A stretch of 64,000 nucleotides of DNA from Lachnospiraceae bacterium GAM79 (lineage in GTDB: Bacteria > Bacillota > Clostridia > Lachnospirales > Lachnospiraceae), in contig CP085928.1 in assembly GCA_020735665.1 (NCBI GenBank), forward strand, positions 1,130,001-1,194,000, written 5' to 3'. The translations under genes were made by a program, and so were the position numbers. The notes under the pieces are model-generated. The model made no database searches. It had not been told where the DNA came from and saw only the letters and a program-made list of their open reading frames with translations. Below, piece after piece: positions 24,442 to 35,101 of this stretch. The stretch's first letter is position 1, and every line of letters starts with the position of its first letter.

Positions 24442-25806
24442 TTAGTTCTTGAAACTGTGGATAGGCGCAGGGATTCTGCCTCCACGGTTAATAAATTTTT
24501 CACATGAAAACCGGTTGACCGGCATGATCGGCGCATAGCCAAGCAGTCCACCAAATTCAGCCTGATCACCAACACCCTTACCGATAACAGGGATCAGACG
24601 TACAGCCGTTGTCTTCTGATTGATCATACCGAGTGCCATCTCATCTGCAATGATACCGGAAATGGTAGCTGCTGATGTATCACCGGGAATTGCGATCATA
24701 TCAAGTCCAACTGAACATACACAGGTCATTGCCTCTAATTTCTCAAGGGAAAGTGCTCCTGCTGATACAGCATCTATCATACGCTGATCTTCGCTGACAG
24801 GGATAAATGCACCGCTTAAACCACCAACATAAGAAGAAGCCATAACACCGCCCTTCTTTACCTGATCATTTAATAAGGCAAGTGCTGCTGTAGTTCCCGG
24901 AGCACCGGCATATTCCAGACCGATCTCCTCAAGGATCTCACCGACACTGTCTCCGATTGCAGGTGTAGGTGCAAGTGACAGATCTACGATACCAAACGGA
25001 ACACCGAGACGCTCGGATGCTTCCTTTGCAACAAGCTGTCCAACTCTTGTAACTTTAAATGCTGTCTTCTTGATCGTTTCACAAAGAACCTCAAAGTTCT
25101 CACCACGAACTTCTTCCAATGCACTCTTAACAACACCGGGACCGCTGACGCCGACATTGATAACGCAATCGCCCTCAGTAACACCGTGGAATGCACCAGC
25201 CATAAACGGGTTATCATCCGGTGCATTACAGAATACTACGAACTTACAGCATCCAAGGGAATCTTCCTCTTTTGTAAGCTCTGCTGTCTCTTTTACCATT
25301 TCACCGATCAGTTTTACAGCATCCATATCGATACCGGTCTTTGTAGAACCAACATTTACAGAACTGCATACCTTACCGGTACATGCAAGTGCTTCCGGAA
25401 TGGAACGGATAAGAAGCTCATCGGATGGAGTCATGCCCTTACATACAAGAGCGGAATAACCACCGATAAAGTTTACGCCTACGGCATCTGCAGCCTTATC
25501 CAAGGTCTTTGCGATCGTTACATAATCATCTGTTGACTTACAAACAGAGCTTCCGATCAATGCGATCGGTGTGATCGAGATTCTTTTATTTACGATCGGA
25601 ATACCATATTTTCTTCCGATATCATTTCCGATAAATACAAGATCCTTTGCCTTTGTTGTGATCTTGGTGTAGATCTTCTCACAGGTTTCTCCTACATCCG
25701 CACCAACGCAGTCTAACAGGCTGATACCCATTGTGATCGTTCTGACATCCAGATTCATCTTGCTGATCATGGCATTGGTTTCAATTACTTCATTTATACT
25801 AATCAT
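24442..25806 (-). CDS. PFL family protein (UPF0210/DUF711)
   Basis: 454 residues, soluble. The family is recognised from [20 protein letters not shown], the [14 protein letters not shown] segment and the [14 protein letters not shown] end. Structures of this family resemble glycyl-radical enzymes, but no activity is established, and no C-terminal Gly-radical motif (RVxG) is visible here. It is paired 37 bases after an ACT-domain gene, an arrangement common to Gram-positive bacteria and suggesting amino-acid-responsive control. Confidence 0.92.
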   Translation of the reverse strand: MISINEVIETNAMISKMNLDVRTITMGISLLDCVGADVGETCEKIYTKITTKAKDLVFIGNDIGRKYGIPIVNKRISITPIALIGSSVCKSTDDYVTIAKTLDKAADAVGVNFIGGYSALVCKGMTPSDELLIRSIPEALACTGKVCSSVNVGSTKTGIDMDAVKLIGEMVKETAELTKEEDSLGCCKFVVFCNAPDDNPFMAGAFHGVTEGDCVINVGVSGPGVVKSALEEVRGENFEVLCETIKKTAFKVTRVGQLVAKEASERLGVPFGIVDLSLAPTPAIGDSVGEILEEIGLEYAGAPGTTAALALLNDQVKKGGVMASSYVGGLSGAFIPVSEDQRMIDAVSAGALSLEKLEAMTCVCSVGLDMIAIPGDTSAATISGIIADEMALGMINQKTTAVRLIPVIGKGVGDQAEFGGLLGYAPIMPVNRFSCEKFINRGGRIPAPIHSFKN

Positions 25807-25842
25807 AGTGTGACCTCTTTTCGCCTATTTCTATTCTAAATC

Positions 25843-26115
25843 TTAGATTCTGTGCATGGTTTCAAAGATCTTCTCATGCTGTACCTTAATCTGTACACCG
25901 ATCTCATCACCGATCTCTTTCAGCTCATTTGCGATAATTTCTGTTGACTTTGAAGATTCCTGTATATCAACGACCATCATCATATTGAAGTACCCGCCTA
26001 CAATTGTCTGTGCAATATCAAGGATATTGACACTGTTCTCTGCAAGGTATACACAGACCTTTGCTGTGATTCCGATGCTGTCTTTACCAACTACTGTAAT
26101 AATTCTTTTTTTCAT
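25843..26115 (-). CDS. ACT domain protein (UPF0237)
   Basis: 90 residues forming a single ACT domain (RIITVVGKDSIGITAKVCVYLAE, given here in part; then NILDIAQTIVGGYFNMMMVVD). ACT domains bind amino acids and regulate partners. The partner is almost surely the PFL protein encoded next. The ligand is unknown. Confidence 0.9.
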   Translation of the reverse strand: MKKRIITVVGKDSIGITAKVCVYLAENSVNILDIAQTIVGGYFNMMMVVDIQESSKSTEIIANELKEIGDEIGVQIKVQHEKIFETMHRI

Positions 26116-26229
26116 GATGTATGTATCCTCCTATATATCACCATTTATTTGGTTTTATAATTAATTCTTTTGATATGCAAAAGAATCTTCTTCAAATAGT
26201 ATTTTTGACTGAAAAACAATTCATTATTA

Positions 26230-27033
26230 TTAATTTCCGACTGTGAGCAAAGCACCGGGCCGGTCGCGCCTCGCTACCTCTAGACCGAATTCCCTGACAT
26301 CCGATGCATATTCATTATCTGAAAGCTCAAGCTTTACCGTTTCATATGCCAGCTCTTCAAAATTATTTTCCTTACTCAGGTGACCAAGCAGGATTGCTTT
26401 GATATGGCTGTTTAACAACGCCTTTATCAACTGCCCGGAACGCTCGTTAGACAGATGTCCGCGGTTTCCCAGAATACGTTGCTTCAGATAATACGGATAC
26501 GGTCCCGCCTGAAGCATCCGTATATCATGATTTGCTTCGATCACCATGATATCGGAATTCTTTAATTTATTTACAACATATTCATCATAATTCCCCATAT
26601 CTGTTGCAATGGAAAATTTACTTTTTCCGTCACTGATACTGTAACATACCGGATCAGCAGCATCGTGCCAGATCGCTGATGCATCGATCGACAGATCGTT
26701 GATAAAGAATGGTTCATCCGGTTCGATCTCATGGAACAAGCTGTCATCAATCGTTCCAACGGATGACATTTTCTTAATCTCTGAGATCGTTCCCCCAGTT
26801 GTATAGATCGGTATGCCATGCTTCCTCGCCATAACGCCCAGTCCTTTCACATGATCGATATGCTCATGTGTCACAAGGATTCCATTCAGATCCGAAGGCT
26901 TTCGGTCGATCTCATTTAACGCTGATTCAATTTTCTTACCACTCACACCTGCATCTACAAGCAGATGTGTCTCTTCGCTGCCTACATAATAGCAGTTCCC
27001 GCTGCTACCGCTGGCGATACTCAGTAAATCCAT
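26230..27033 (-). CDS. WalJ/YycJ-like MBL-fold hydrolase
   Basis: 267 residues of the metallo-beta-lactamase fold. THEHIDH at 55-61 supplies metal ligands His56, His58, Asp60 and His61; IASGSSGNCYYV at the N-terminus and NRGHLSNE near 185 are the YycJ/WalJ subfamily marks. Family members are 5'-3' exonuclease-like phosphodiesterases linked to replication and division. It is not next to walKR here. It appears to be a single gene; the 114 bases downstream hold AT-rich sequence with short repeats of AAGAATCTT and no clear terminator. Confidence 0.88.
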   Translation of the reverse strand: MDLLSIASGSSGNCYYVGSEETHLLVDAGVSGKKIESALNEIDRKPSDLNGILVTHEHIDHVKGLGVMARKHGIPIYTTGGTISEIKKMSSVGTIDDSLFHEIEPDEPFFINDLSIDASAIWHDAADPVCYSISDGKSKFSIATDMGNYDEYVVNKLKNSDIMVIEANHDIRMLQAGPYPYYLKQRILGNRGHLSNERSGQLIKALLNSHIKAILLGHLSKENNFEELAYETVKLELSDNEYASDVREFGLEVARRDRPGALLTVGN

Positions 27034-27119
27034 ATTCTACGCCTCAACTCTACATCTCCAAAATGTATGAAAAAGCTTTCAGGATATCAGCTTATTCTAT
27101 CTTCCATACATATTCCGGT

Positions 27120-28520
27120 CTAATATGTCCGAAACGGCAGATGCTCGATATATATTGTATTAAAATCCGAACGATTACTCAGATCCACATAACGTATCTT
27201 CTCTTTAAACCTGTTTATTGTATCAATAAAACCCGGTTCAATCAAGGACAAATATGCACCCTCAAGTGAAGTATTACCAAGAACCTTCATTTTTCCCTGA
27301 AAGCTCTGCGGAAATAGTCCCAGTGTAACTGCATTTGTCAGATTCAGATGAAATCCAAAACCTCCCGCAATACAGACTTCAGCGATATCGGAAAATTCAA
27401 TACCGATCTCTCTTACAAGCATCAGAATTCCTGAAAGGATCGCTGATTTTCCAAGCTGAAATGCCCGGATCGTCTCCATGTCGATCTTCATATTGTTACC
27501 CATCGAGATACCGGATTCAAAATATGGTTCCGCAAGCACTCCATCTGCATCCATCTGTCCCCGTTTTAACAGTAATGCCAGCATGTCAAATATATTCGAT
27601 CCGAATATATTTGCTGTTCGAAAACATCCTTCAAACGCCGAACCACAGGCAGCAGAGGTCGCCACTCCGTATTCCTTATTACAGAGAATGATCTCCCCGT
27701 TTGTTCCAAGATCGATCAGCATACGATATGAGAAATCCCGATCAATCTCTGCGGCAACTGCGCCTGCTGCAATATCTGCGCCGGAAAATGCCGCAATATT
27801 CGGCAGACAGATAACATCCGAAGCCGCATTCTCAAAAGATGGAGAAGCGATAAAGTCATTCTGTTCTATCACCCGGATATCCGAATTCTTAAGTGTAAAC
27901 GGGTATCCAAACAGATTCTCTGTCGTAAGCCCTTCTGCGATCGAAAGCATCGTTGCATTTCCTGCCAGAACATATCTGCGGATATGATCTACAGCTTTCG
28001 GCGTATTTATAAGCATATGGTCAACACCCTTTTGAATATCCGAAAACAAAAGTGACCGCAGATGCTCCAGACCTTCCTTTGTATCTGCCGCCTGAATCCT
28101 CGCTACGACATCAGCACCTGTCGCAATTTGTGAGTTAAGCGTACTGAATGAGCATTTAACCGCTTTCTCGTTCAGATCCACAAGCTCCATACCGATCGTA
28201 GTCGTACCGATGTCAATGGCAATGCCATATGCGGAAGTAACAGACTTCTTTCTCTGTTCGGTTGGCAGATTCATCTTATGCCCTGTGATACCGGTAAGCT
28301 GTTCTTCCTCCAGCCGTATCGAGATATCCCTATCTACAATGTACTGGCAGCTTTTTACAAAACTGCCAGTATCCTGATTCCATACCAGACACCGGTTACA
28401 GCGTCCTTTCATGCCGCAGTTTCCTGCAAAGACATGTCCTGCCGCAGTCAATACCTGATACAAATTATCTCCTTTATTACATTTGATCTGTTCTGTTCCG
28501 TTTACAGTTACATTTATCAT
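27120..28520 (-). CDS. ASKHA-domain corrinoid activation protein with [2Fe-2S] ferredoxin (RACo-like, DUF4445)
   Basis: 466 residues. The N-terminal ferredoxin-like domain has Cys35, Cys41, Cys44 and Cys58 (Cx5Cx2Cx13C), as in RACo/RamA-type reactivators. The rest is an actin-like ATPase: AYGIAIDIGTTTIG (phosphate 1) and the later LIDLGTNGEI, plus CIAGGFG near the end. These proteins reduce Co(II) corrinoid to Co(I) at the cost of ATP. The start shares one base with the ilvA stop (TAATG), so the two are translated together. A B12-dependent MetH without its own reactivation domain is encoded at 44779-47202 and is a possible client. Confidence 0.85.
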   Translation of the reverse strand: MINVTVNGTEQIKCNKGDNLYQVLTAAGHVFAGNCGMKGRCNRCLVWNQDTGSFVKSCQYIVDRDISIRLEEEQLTGITGHKMNLPTEQRKKSVTSAYGIAIDIGTTTIGMELVDLNEKAVKCSFSTLNSQIATGADVVARIQAADTKEGLEHLRSLLFSDIQKGVDHMLINTPKAVDHIRRYVLAGNATMLSIAEGLTTENLFGYPFTLKNSDIRVIEQNDFIASPSFENAASDVICLPNIAAFSGADIAAGAVAAEIDRDFSYRMLIDLGTNGEIILCNKEYGVATSAACGSAFEGCFRTANIFGSNIFDMLALLLKRGQMDADGVLAEPYFESGISMGNNMKIDMETIRAFQLGKSAILSGILMLVREIGIEFSDIAEVCIAGGFGFHLNLTNAVTLGLFPQSFQGKMKVLGNTSLEGAYLSLIEPGFIDTINRFKEKIRYVDLSNRSDFNTIYIEHLPFRTY

Positions 28521-29749
28521 TAATTATAAATTCCTGTTGTCATTTTTTCCTTTGGTCTGTAACCATGTTCTGCAAGCGTATTAATGATCAGCTGCTTATG
28601 TTCCGGACCAAATGCTTCCAGTGTGATCACAAGTTCAACTGCCGAATTACGGTTGATCGATACGAACTGGTTATGCTCCAGTTTGATGATATTTCCCTGT
28701 AAATCTGCAATGATCTTGGAAATATTCATCAACGCGCCCGGCTTATCCGGAAGCAAGGTTGAAACTGTGAAGATACGGCTTCTGGCAATCAATCCGTGCT
28801 GTACTAAGGATGCAAATGTGATCATATCCATATTACCGCCACTTAAGATGCTGACAACCTTCTGTCCTTTCACATTCAGATGCTTTAAGGCCGCAACGGT
28901 AAGCAGGCCGGAGTTCTCAACCAACATCTTATGATTTTCAAGCATATCAAGGAAGCAGACGATCAGCTCATTATCCTCTACGGTGATGATGCCATCCAGA
29001 TTCTTCTGAATGTATGGGAAGATCTTTGATCCCGGAGTCTTAACTGCCGTACCATCTGCGATCGTGTCTACCATTGGAAGTGTCGTTACTTTCTTATTTT
29101 TCAAAGAAACCTGCATACAATTTGCACCTGCGGGTTCTACACCGATCACTTTGATATTCGGATTCATCATCTTGGCAAGTGTAGATACACCGGTAGCCAG
29201 TCCGCCACCACCGATCGGAACAAGAATATAATCTACAAACGGAAGCTCCTTGATGATCTCCATTGCAACAGAGCCCTGTCCGGTCGCAACATCCAGATCA
29301 TCGAATGGATGAATAAAGGTATAACCCTTATCTTCTGCAAGCTCTAATGCATATGCGCAGGATTCATCGTATACATCTCCATATAAGATAACCTCTGCTC
29401 CATATGATTTGGTTCGGTTTACTTTGATTAGAGGAGTTGACGATGGCATAACGATTGTTGCTTTTACCCCATATGCTTTTGCTGCATATGCAACACCCTG
29501 TGCATGATTTCCGGCTGATGCAGTGATCAGACCCTTCTGCCTTTCTTCGTCTGTCAGCGTACTGATCTTGTAATATGCTCCACGGATTTTATATGCTCCG
29601 GTAAGCTGCATATTTTCCGGTTTAAAAAATACTTTATTTCCTGTCAGGTTGCTGTAATATTCGCTCTCTACCAGCTTTGTTGGTAAAACAACTTTTTTAA
29701 TTATATTATATGCCTCTTCAAATTTCTCTAATGTAAGTTCTTCTGCCAT
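28520..29749 (-). CDS. ilvA: Threonine ammonia-lyase with C-terminal ACT domain
   Basis: 409 residues. PLP lysine Lys54 in TGAYKIRGA, SAGNHAQGVA and the GGGGLATG phosphate cradle mark a threonine dehydratase, giving 2-oxobutanoate for isoleucine. A single ACT domain (TVSTLLPDKPGALMNISKII onward, about 325-409) places it in the shorter class, unlike E. coli IlvA with two regulatory repeats; both catabolic and biosynthetic enzymes have this form. Start 29749 is set by AAAGGAGA; an in-frame ATG at 29806 has no such site. Other ilv genes elsewhere in the window favour a biosynthetic role. Confidence 0.92.
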   Translation of the reverse strand: MAEELTLEKFEEAYNIIKKVVLPTKLVESEYYSNLTGNKVFFKPENMQLTGAYKIRGAYYKISTLTDEERQKGLITASAGNHAQGVAYAAKAYGVKATIVMPSSTPLIKVNRTKSYGAEVILYGDVYDESCAYALELAEDKGYTFIHPFDDLDVATGQGSVAMEIIKELPFVDYILVPIGGGGLATGVSTLAKMMNPNIKVIGVEPAGANCMQVSLKNKKVTTLPMVDTIADGTAVKTPGSKIFPYIQKNLDGIITVEDNELIVCFLDMLENHKMLVENSGLLTVAALKHLNVKGQKVVSILSGGNMDMITFASLVQHGLIARSRIFTVSTLLPDKPGALMNISKIIADLQGNIIKLEHNQFVSINRNSAVELVITLEAFGPEHKQLIINTLAEHGYRPKEKMTTGIYN

Positions 29750-29857
29750 TGTCAGTCTCCTTTTTCTGTATTTCATATTCAGACAGTTATCATCCACCAT
29801 TGTCATATCTTTTTTATTTCCAAACAGCTACTATAATAAACTGCACTATTTTCATAA

Positions 29858-30832
29858 TTATAGATCAGCTCCATCCATAAGAATGTCAAGCTCGCTTCGG
29901 TCTTCGTCAAAGCCTGAGAACAGTGCTTCCACATATGCGGACGGATCAAAACGCTGTAAGTCGTCAATCTTCTCACCGATTCCGATAAATTTAACCGGAA
30001 CATTCAATTCTGCCTGAATTGCAATCGCGATACCACCCTTGGCTGTACCGTCTAACTTTGTGATCACGATACCATCAATCTCCGTTACATTGCTGAACTG
30101 TCTTGCCTGCTCTAATGCATTCTGTCCGGTCGTTCCATCTAACACGATCAGGGATTCTACATTTGCATCCGGATAATCTCTGGAAATGATGCGGCGCATC
30201 TTAGCCAGCTCATCCATCAGGTTCTTTTTATTATGAAGTCTTCCGGCTGTATCGATCAATAAGATATCGGTATTTCTTGCCTTTGCAGCAGATACCGCAT
30301 CGTATACAACTGCCGCAGGATCTGCACCCTCATTATGAGAGATCATCTCTACACCTGCACGATCCGCCCAGGTCTTTAACTGATCGATTGCGGCTGCACG
30401 GAATGTATCAGCGGCTGCGATCAGAACCTTTTTACCGCTCTTCTTATACTGGGCCGCCAGCTTACCGATCGTAGTTGTCTTACCGACACCATTTACACCG
30501 ATCACAAGTATAACTGATTTTTTCTTTTCAAAATCATATGCACTTTCATCCACCATCATCTGATCTCTTATGATATTGATGATCAGTTCCTTGCATGCCG
30601 CAGGTTCTTTGATCCTGGCCTCCTTGACACGTTCTTTCAGGTTCTCGATCACCTTTTCCGTTGTCTCATATCCCATATCAGCCATGATGAATGTCTCTTC
30701 CAGTTCTTCATAAAAATCATCATCAATATGGGATGCTCCGAACACGGAAGAAAAACTGTCTACGATACTATTTCTTGTCTTACTGAGTCCTTCTTTTAAT
30801 CGTTTGAAAAATCCCTTCTTTTCCTCAGCCAT
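29858..30832 (-). CDS. ftsY: Signal recognition particle receptor FtsY
   Basis: 324 residues, an NG domain with almost no acidic A domain. The GTPase motifs are GVNGVGKTTTIGKLA at about 112-126, DTFRAAA, DTAGRLHN and TKLDGTAKGG. FtsY docks SRP-ribosome complexes on the membrane. It follows smc by 13 bases; plsX-rnc-smc-ftsY is the classic Firmicute order. Confidence 0.97.
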   Translation of the reverse strand: MAEEKKGFFKRLKEGLSKTRNSIVDSFSSVFGASHIDDDFYEELEETFIMADMGYETTEKVIENLKERVKEARIKEPAACKELIINIIRDQMMVDESAYDFEKKKSVILVIGVNGVGKTTTIGKLAAQYKKSGKKVLIAAADTFRAAAIDQLKTWADRAGVEMISHNEGADPAAVVYDAVSAAKARNTDILLIDTAGRLHNKKNLMDELAKMRRIISRDYPDANVESLIVLDGTTGQNALEQARQFSNVTEIDGIVITKLDGTAKGGIAIAIQAELNVPVKFIGIGEKIDDLQRFDPSAYVEALFSGFDEDRSELDILMDGADL

Positions 30833-30845
30833 AGCTTGTACCTCC

Positions 30846-33800
30846 TTATTTGTCCAGATCGTTCTCGATCAGATTTACGGATACCAGAGTGGATACACCC
30901 TTTTCCTGCATCGTAATACCATACAGGATATCGGCTGCTTCCATGGTTCCCTTTCTATGTGAAATGACAATAAACTGTGTGTCCTTTGTCAGTCGGTTCA
31001 GATACTGTGCAAATCGTCTTACATTTGAATCATCCAGTGCTGCTTCGATCTCGTCCAGCAGACAGAATGGTGATGGTTTCAGACTCTGGATCGCAAATAA
31101 CAGTGCAATCGCAGTCAGTGACTTTTCACCACCGGAAAGCTGCATCATGTTCTGTAATTTTTTTCCCGGCGGCTGTGCAATGATACGGATACCGGTCTCT
31201 AACAGATTGGTATCGTCGACCAGTTCCAGTGCGCCTCGTCCACCACCGAACAGCTCTTTAAAGACCTTGTCGAACATAACCTGGATCTCTTTGAACTTCG
31301 TATTGAACTGTTCCTGCATGGATACATTCAATTTCTCGATCACATCTAACAGATTCTTCTCTGCAAGAACGATATCATCATGCTGTCCCTTTAAGAACTC
31401 ATATCGTTCTGATACTTCTTTATAGTCCTCGATCGCATTGACATTGACATCACCAAGTGATTTGATCTTTGCTTTTACTGCAGTAATCTCTTTCTTTAAA
31501 GATGAAAGATCGTTTAATTCCTCATCCCGGAACTCTGCCGCCATATTTAATGTCAATTCATATTCTGCCCACATATAATTCGACAGTTCATCCGACTTCT
31601 CTGTATTCTTCTCAATCGCTGAATCAAGCTTGAATACTGCCTTTTCCAGACCTGCGATCTTCTCGGATAATTCTTCCCGGATTGCAAAGAATTCTTTATG
31701 ACTGGCTGTCATATCATCCCGTTCTTTATGATATGCTGCCAGTTGTTCTTCCTGATCAGATACTTCATCGGAATCTTCCTCGATCGTCTTGCGGATCGCC
31801 TCTGCCTGTTCTTCTAACTTCGTGATATCTGTGCCTGTCGCCTGTACCTGTGTTATATAGGATGCCAGTTCTTCCTGTAATTTCTCATCATCCTGCCGGA
31901 TACGTCTTATATTCTCCTGAATAAAGTCATCCTTCTGTTTTACCGAGTTATATTCGATCAACAATTCAGATACCTTTGTATTTGCTGCTGCAAGCTTACT
32001 CTGTGCTTCGATAGACTTGCTTTCCAGTTCCTTGATCATTTCTTCACACTGAACCTTGGCAGCTTCATGCTTCTTATTATTATCAGCAATCTGATCTTTA
32101 TTTGTATTGATCTCCGCTATCTGACTGTTCAACTCATTGATTTCTTTCTGGATCGATGCAAATGCTTTCTCGGATTCTGCAAGCTTGGATGCTACCTGCT
32201 CCATATTTAAAGACAATGTATTCTTCTCAAGATATGCCTGCTGAAGTCTTGTATTTAAGGTCTCAATCTGCGCACGAAGTGCATCTCTTGATGTCTTTAA
32301 TTCTTCATCCAGTCCGGCTGCATCCTTTGCGATCAGATTTAACTCATCGATCTTTTCCCTGATCTCATCCAATTCTCTCTTTCGTCCAAGAAGATTACTG
32401 GAATTACGGAACGCACCACCTGTCATTGATCCGCCCGGATTGATCAGTTCACCTTCGATCGTAACCAGTCTCAGAGACTGATTATATTTTCTCGCAACTG
32501 CAAGTGCATGATCGATATTATCTACAACCACGATCCTGCCAAGCAGGTTCTTAACAAGACGGTCAAACTTCGCATCAGCCTTTACCAGAGAAGATGCGAT
32601 ACCGATCACACCCTGTTCTGACAGAACTTCATTTCGAACCTGACCACGGTCTGTGATCGTATTCAACGGAAGGAATGTTGCACGACCATATTTGTTCTGT
32701 TTTAAGAACTGAATGATCTTCTTTGCCGTGCTGTCATCCTCTGTAACAATATTCTGAATACTTCCGCCAAGTGCTGTCTCGACAGCAACCTCAAACTTCT
32801 TATCGACATCGATTATATCAGCAACAACTCCGATAATGCCCGGATTGTTCTTTTTCTGCTCCATAACACGACGGATGCTGTTGCCATAGCCATCATAGCG
32901 TTCTGTAATATTCCGGAGTGCTTCCATCTTGGATCTGGTCGCTGATAATTCTTCGTTTGTATTATGTATCCGCTCACGATTGACCTTATTTCTGCTCTGA
33001 TTTTCTTCCAGATCCTTTTCTGCAGTTTCGAGTTCCTTGATAATGCCGGATACATTCTGATCCAATACAGATAGCTTTACCTGTAACTCATCATGTTCCT
33101 TCCGGTCGTTATTATCATCACTTTTAAATTGCAGATATCTCTGATTTAACTGGGTCTTACGGAAGTTGATGTTCTCAAGCATCGCATCATATCTTCCGAC
33201 CTTCGCTTGAAGATTTCCACTCTCATGGATATATTCGATGATGTCGGATTTACATTCTTCGATCTTATCCTGACATTCATGGATATAGGCATCCAAGCGG
33301 CTGCTTTCTCCTTTTGCAGTATCCAGAGAACCGGAAATGGTTGAAACCTGATCTCCAAGGGCATCCTTTTGTCCTTGATAATTCTCCATCTCTTTCCGGT
33401 CAGTTTCCCGCTGACGGTTGATCCTGTCGATCTGTTCCTGTATATTCTTATCATTCTGTCGGGAGTTCAAGATCTGCTGGTTGATAACATTGATCTCACC
33501 TTCCAAACGTTCATTCTTTAACCGGAGCTCATGCACCTGATTCTTGGATGCATCGATTGCCTGATTGATCTCCTCTAATGCCTGCTCAATACGCTCATAT
33601 TCTTCCTTTGTATGCTCCAGTTCTTCTTTATTCTGCGTGAGATCATTATTTAAGATTTCCCGATTCTCTGTATCTTTATCAAGAATCTCTTTTAAATGCT
33701 CCATTTCAAGGAAAAAGGCATTGATATCCAGTTTCTTCAGTTCGTCCTTAAACAGCAGATATTTTCTCGCTGTTTCTGACTGCTTCTGTAATGGACCGAC

Positions 33801-34403
33801 CTGCTTTTCCAACTCATATAAAATATCATTGACACGACTTAGATTGTCACGCTCTGCTTCTAATGATTTCTCGGCTGCCGCTTTGTTCTTTTTAAATTTT
33901 ACGATTCCTGCCGCTTCATCGAACAGTTCCCGTCGTTCCTCCGGTTTACCATTTAAGATCTTCTCAATCTGACCCTGTCCGATAATGGAATATCCCTCTT
34001 TACCGATACCGGTATCAAAGAACAGCGAATTTACATCCTTTAAACGACTGACTGTTCCATTAATAAGATATTCACTCTCTCCCGAACGATACACACGTCT
34101 GGCAACCGTTACTTCATTATAATCAATCGGCAGATGATGATCACTGTTATCTAACGTGATCGCTACATAAGCAGAACCCTGTGGCTTACGAAGCTGTGTA
34201 CCGGAGAAGATTACATCCTCCATCTTAGAGCCTCGGAGACTCTTTGCGCTCTGTTCACCAAGTACCCAGCGGACAGCATCCGCCACGTTACTCTTTCCCG
34301 AACCATTCGGTCCAACGATACAGGTTATTCCATGATTGAATTTGAATACGATTTTATTTGCAAATGATTTGAAGCCGTTTACTTCAATACTTTTTAAATA
34401 CAT
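30846..34403 (-). CDS. smc: Chromosome partition protein SMC
   Basis: 1185 residues, full length. Walker A GPNGSGKSN at 32-40, a first coiled coil, a hinge at about 515-650 (NNPGIIGVVADII, then GRATFLPLNTI), a second coiled coil, and the C-terminal signature LSGGEKSLTAIALLFA with Walker B PFCLLDEIEAALDD near 1115. It loads on DNA with ScpA and ScpB; the end of scpB lies at the right edge of this window. The start is three bases after the rnc stop. Confidence 0.98.
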   Translation of the reverse strand: MYLKSIEVNGFKSFANKIVFKFNHGITCIVGPNGSGKSNVADAVRWVLGEQSAKSLRGSKMEDVIFSGTQLRKPQGSAYVAITLDNSDHHLPIDYNEVTVARRVYRSGESEYLINGTVSRLKDVNSLFFDTGIGKEGYSIIGQGQIEKILNGKPEERRELFDEAAGIVKFKKNKAAAEKSLEAERDNLSRVNDILYELEKQVGPLQKQSETARKYLLFKDELKKLDINAFFLEMEHLKEILDKDTENREILNNDLTQNKEELEHTKEEYERIEQALEEINQAIDASKNQVHELRLKNERLEGEINVINQQILNSRQNDKNIQEQIDRINRQRETDRKEMENYQGQKDALGDQVSTISGSLDTAKGESSRLDAYIHECQDKIEECKSDIIEYIHESGNLQAKVGRYDAMLENINFRKTQLNQRYLQFKSDDNNDRKEHDELQVKLSVLDQNVSGIIKELETAEKDLEENQSRNKVNRERIHNTNEELSATRSKMEALRNITERYDGYGNSIRRVMEQKKNNPGIIGVVADIIDVDKKFEVAVETALGGSIQNIVTEDDSTAKKIIQFLKQNKYGRATFLPLNTITDRGQVRNEVLSEQGVIGIASSLVKADAKFDRLVKNLLGRIVVVDNIDHALAVARKYNQSLRLVTIEGELINPGGSMTGGAFRNSSNLLGRKRELDEIREKIDELNLIAKDAAGLDEELKTSRDALRAQIETLNTRLQQAYLEKNTLSLNMEQVASKLAESEKAFASIQKEINELNSQIAEINTNKDQIADNNKKHEAAKVQCEEMIKELESKSIEAQSKLAAANTKVSELLIEYNSVKQKDDFIQENIRRIRQDDEKLQEELASYITQVQATGTDITKLEEQAEAIRKTIEEDSDEVSDQEEQLAAYHKERDDMTASHKEFFAIREELSEKIAGLEKAVFKLDSAIEKNTEKSDELSNYMWAEYELTLNMAAEFRDEELNDLSSLKKEITAVKAKIKSLGDVNVNAIEDYKEVSERYEFLKGQHDDIVLAEKNLLDVIEKLNVSMQEQFNTKFKEIQVMFDKVFKELFGGGRGALELVDDTNLLETGIRIIAQPPGKKLQNMMQLSGGEKSLTAIALLFAIQSLKPSPFCLLDEIEAALDDSNVRRFAQYLNRLTKDTQFIVISHRKGTMEAADILYGITMQEKGVSTLVSVNLIENDLDK

Positions 34404-34406
34404 ATA

Positions 34407-35099
34407 TTAACCCTGCTTTTTCTTTATTTGTAACAGTGCATTATATGCTGCCGTCTGCTCCGAAGCCTTTCTGGATGCTCCTTCACCTGTCGCAACATGC
34501 TCCCCGTTAATGCACACCTCGGATACATAAGATTTATTATGATCCGGTCCCTTCTCCTCTAACAAGGCATAAGTAAGGGTTTTTTCTTCTTTCTGCGCAA
34601 GCTCCTGCAAGGTTGACTTGGCATCATAAAACAGTGAATGAGTCTCTACATCATCAAGTAGAAACCGGTGGACAAATTTCTTTGCTTCATCTAATCCGCC
34701 ATCCAGATAGATTGCACCGAGAACCGCCTCAAACAGATCACACATGATCGAGTTCCGATTTCTCCCTCCGGTCAGATCTTCTCCCTTGCTGAGCAGGACA
34801 TAATGTCCAAACTTTAGCTCCTTGGATATCTGGGATAAGGTAAATTCACATACCAGACTTGCTCGGAGCTTTGTTAATTTTCCTTCCGGATATTCCGGAT
34901 AATTCTGATAAAGATATTCACTGACAACGAATTCCAGGATCGCATCTCCAAGGAATTCCGATCGTTCATAGGATTCTACCTTATTGATCTTGCGTTCATT
35001 TGCATATGACTTATGTGTTAATGCCGTTACAAGCAGATCCAGATCACGAAAGGTATACCCAATGATATCTTCTATATTATGAAATCGTTCTGTATTCAT
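34407..35099 (-). CDS. rnc: Ribonuclease III
   Basis: 230 residues. The RNase III signature ERSEFLGDAILEFVV at 45-59 contains Glu48 and Asp52, with DLFEAVLGAIYLDGG as the second catalytic block, and a double-stranded RNA-binding domain occupies about 157-225. It processes rRNA precursors and duplex mRNA. It starts 2 bases after plsX. Confidence 0.97.
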   Translation of the reverse strand: MNTERFHNIEDIIGYTFRDLDLLVTALTHKSYANERKINKVESYERSEFLGDAILEFVVSEYLYQNYPEYPEGKLTKLRASLVCEFTLSQISKELKFGHYVLLSKGEDLTGGRNRNSIMCDLFEAVLGAIYLDGGLDEAKKFVHRFLLDDVETHSLFYDAKSTLQELAQKEEKTLTYALLEEKGPDHNKSYVSEVCINGEHVATGEGASRKASEQTAAYNALLQIKKKQG

Positions 35100-35101
35100 A
35101 A

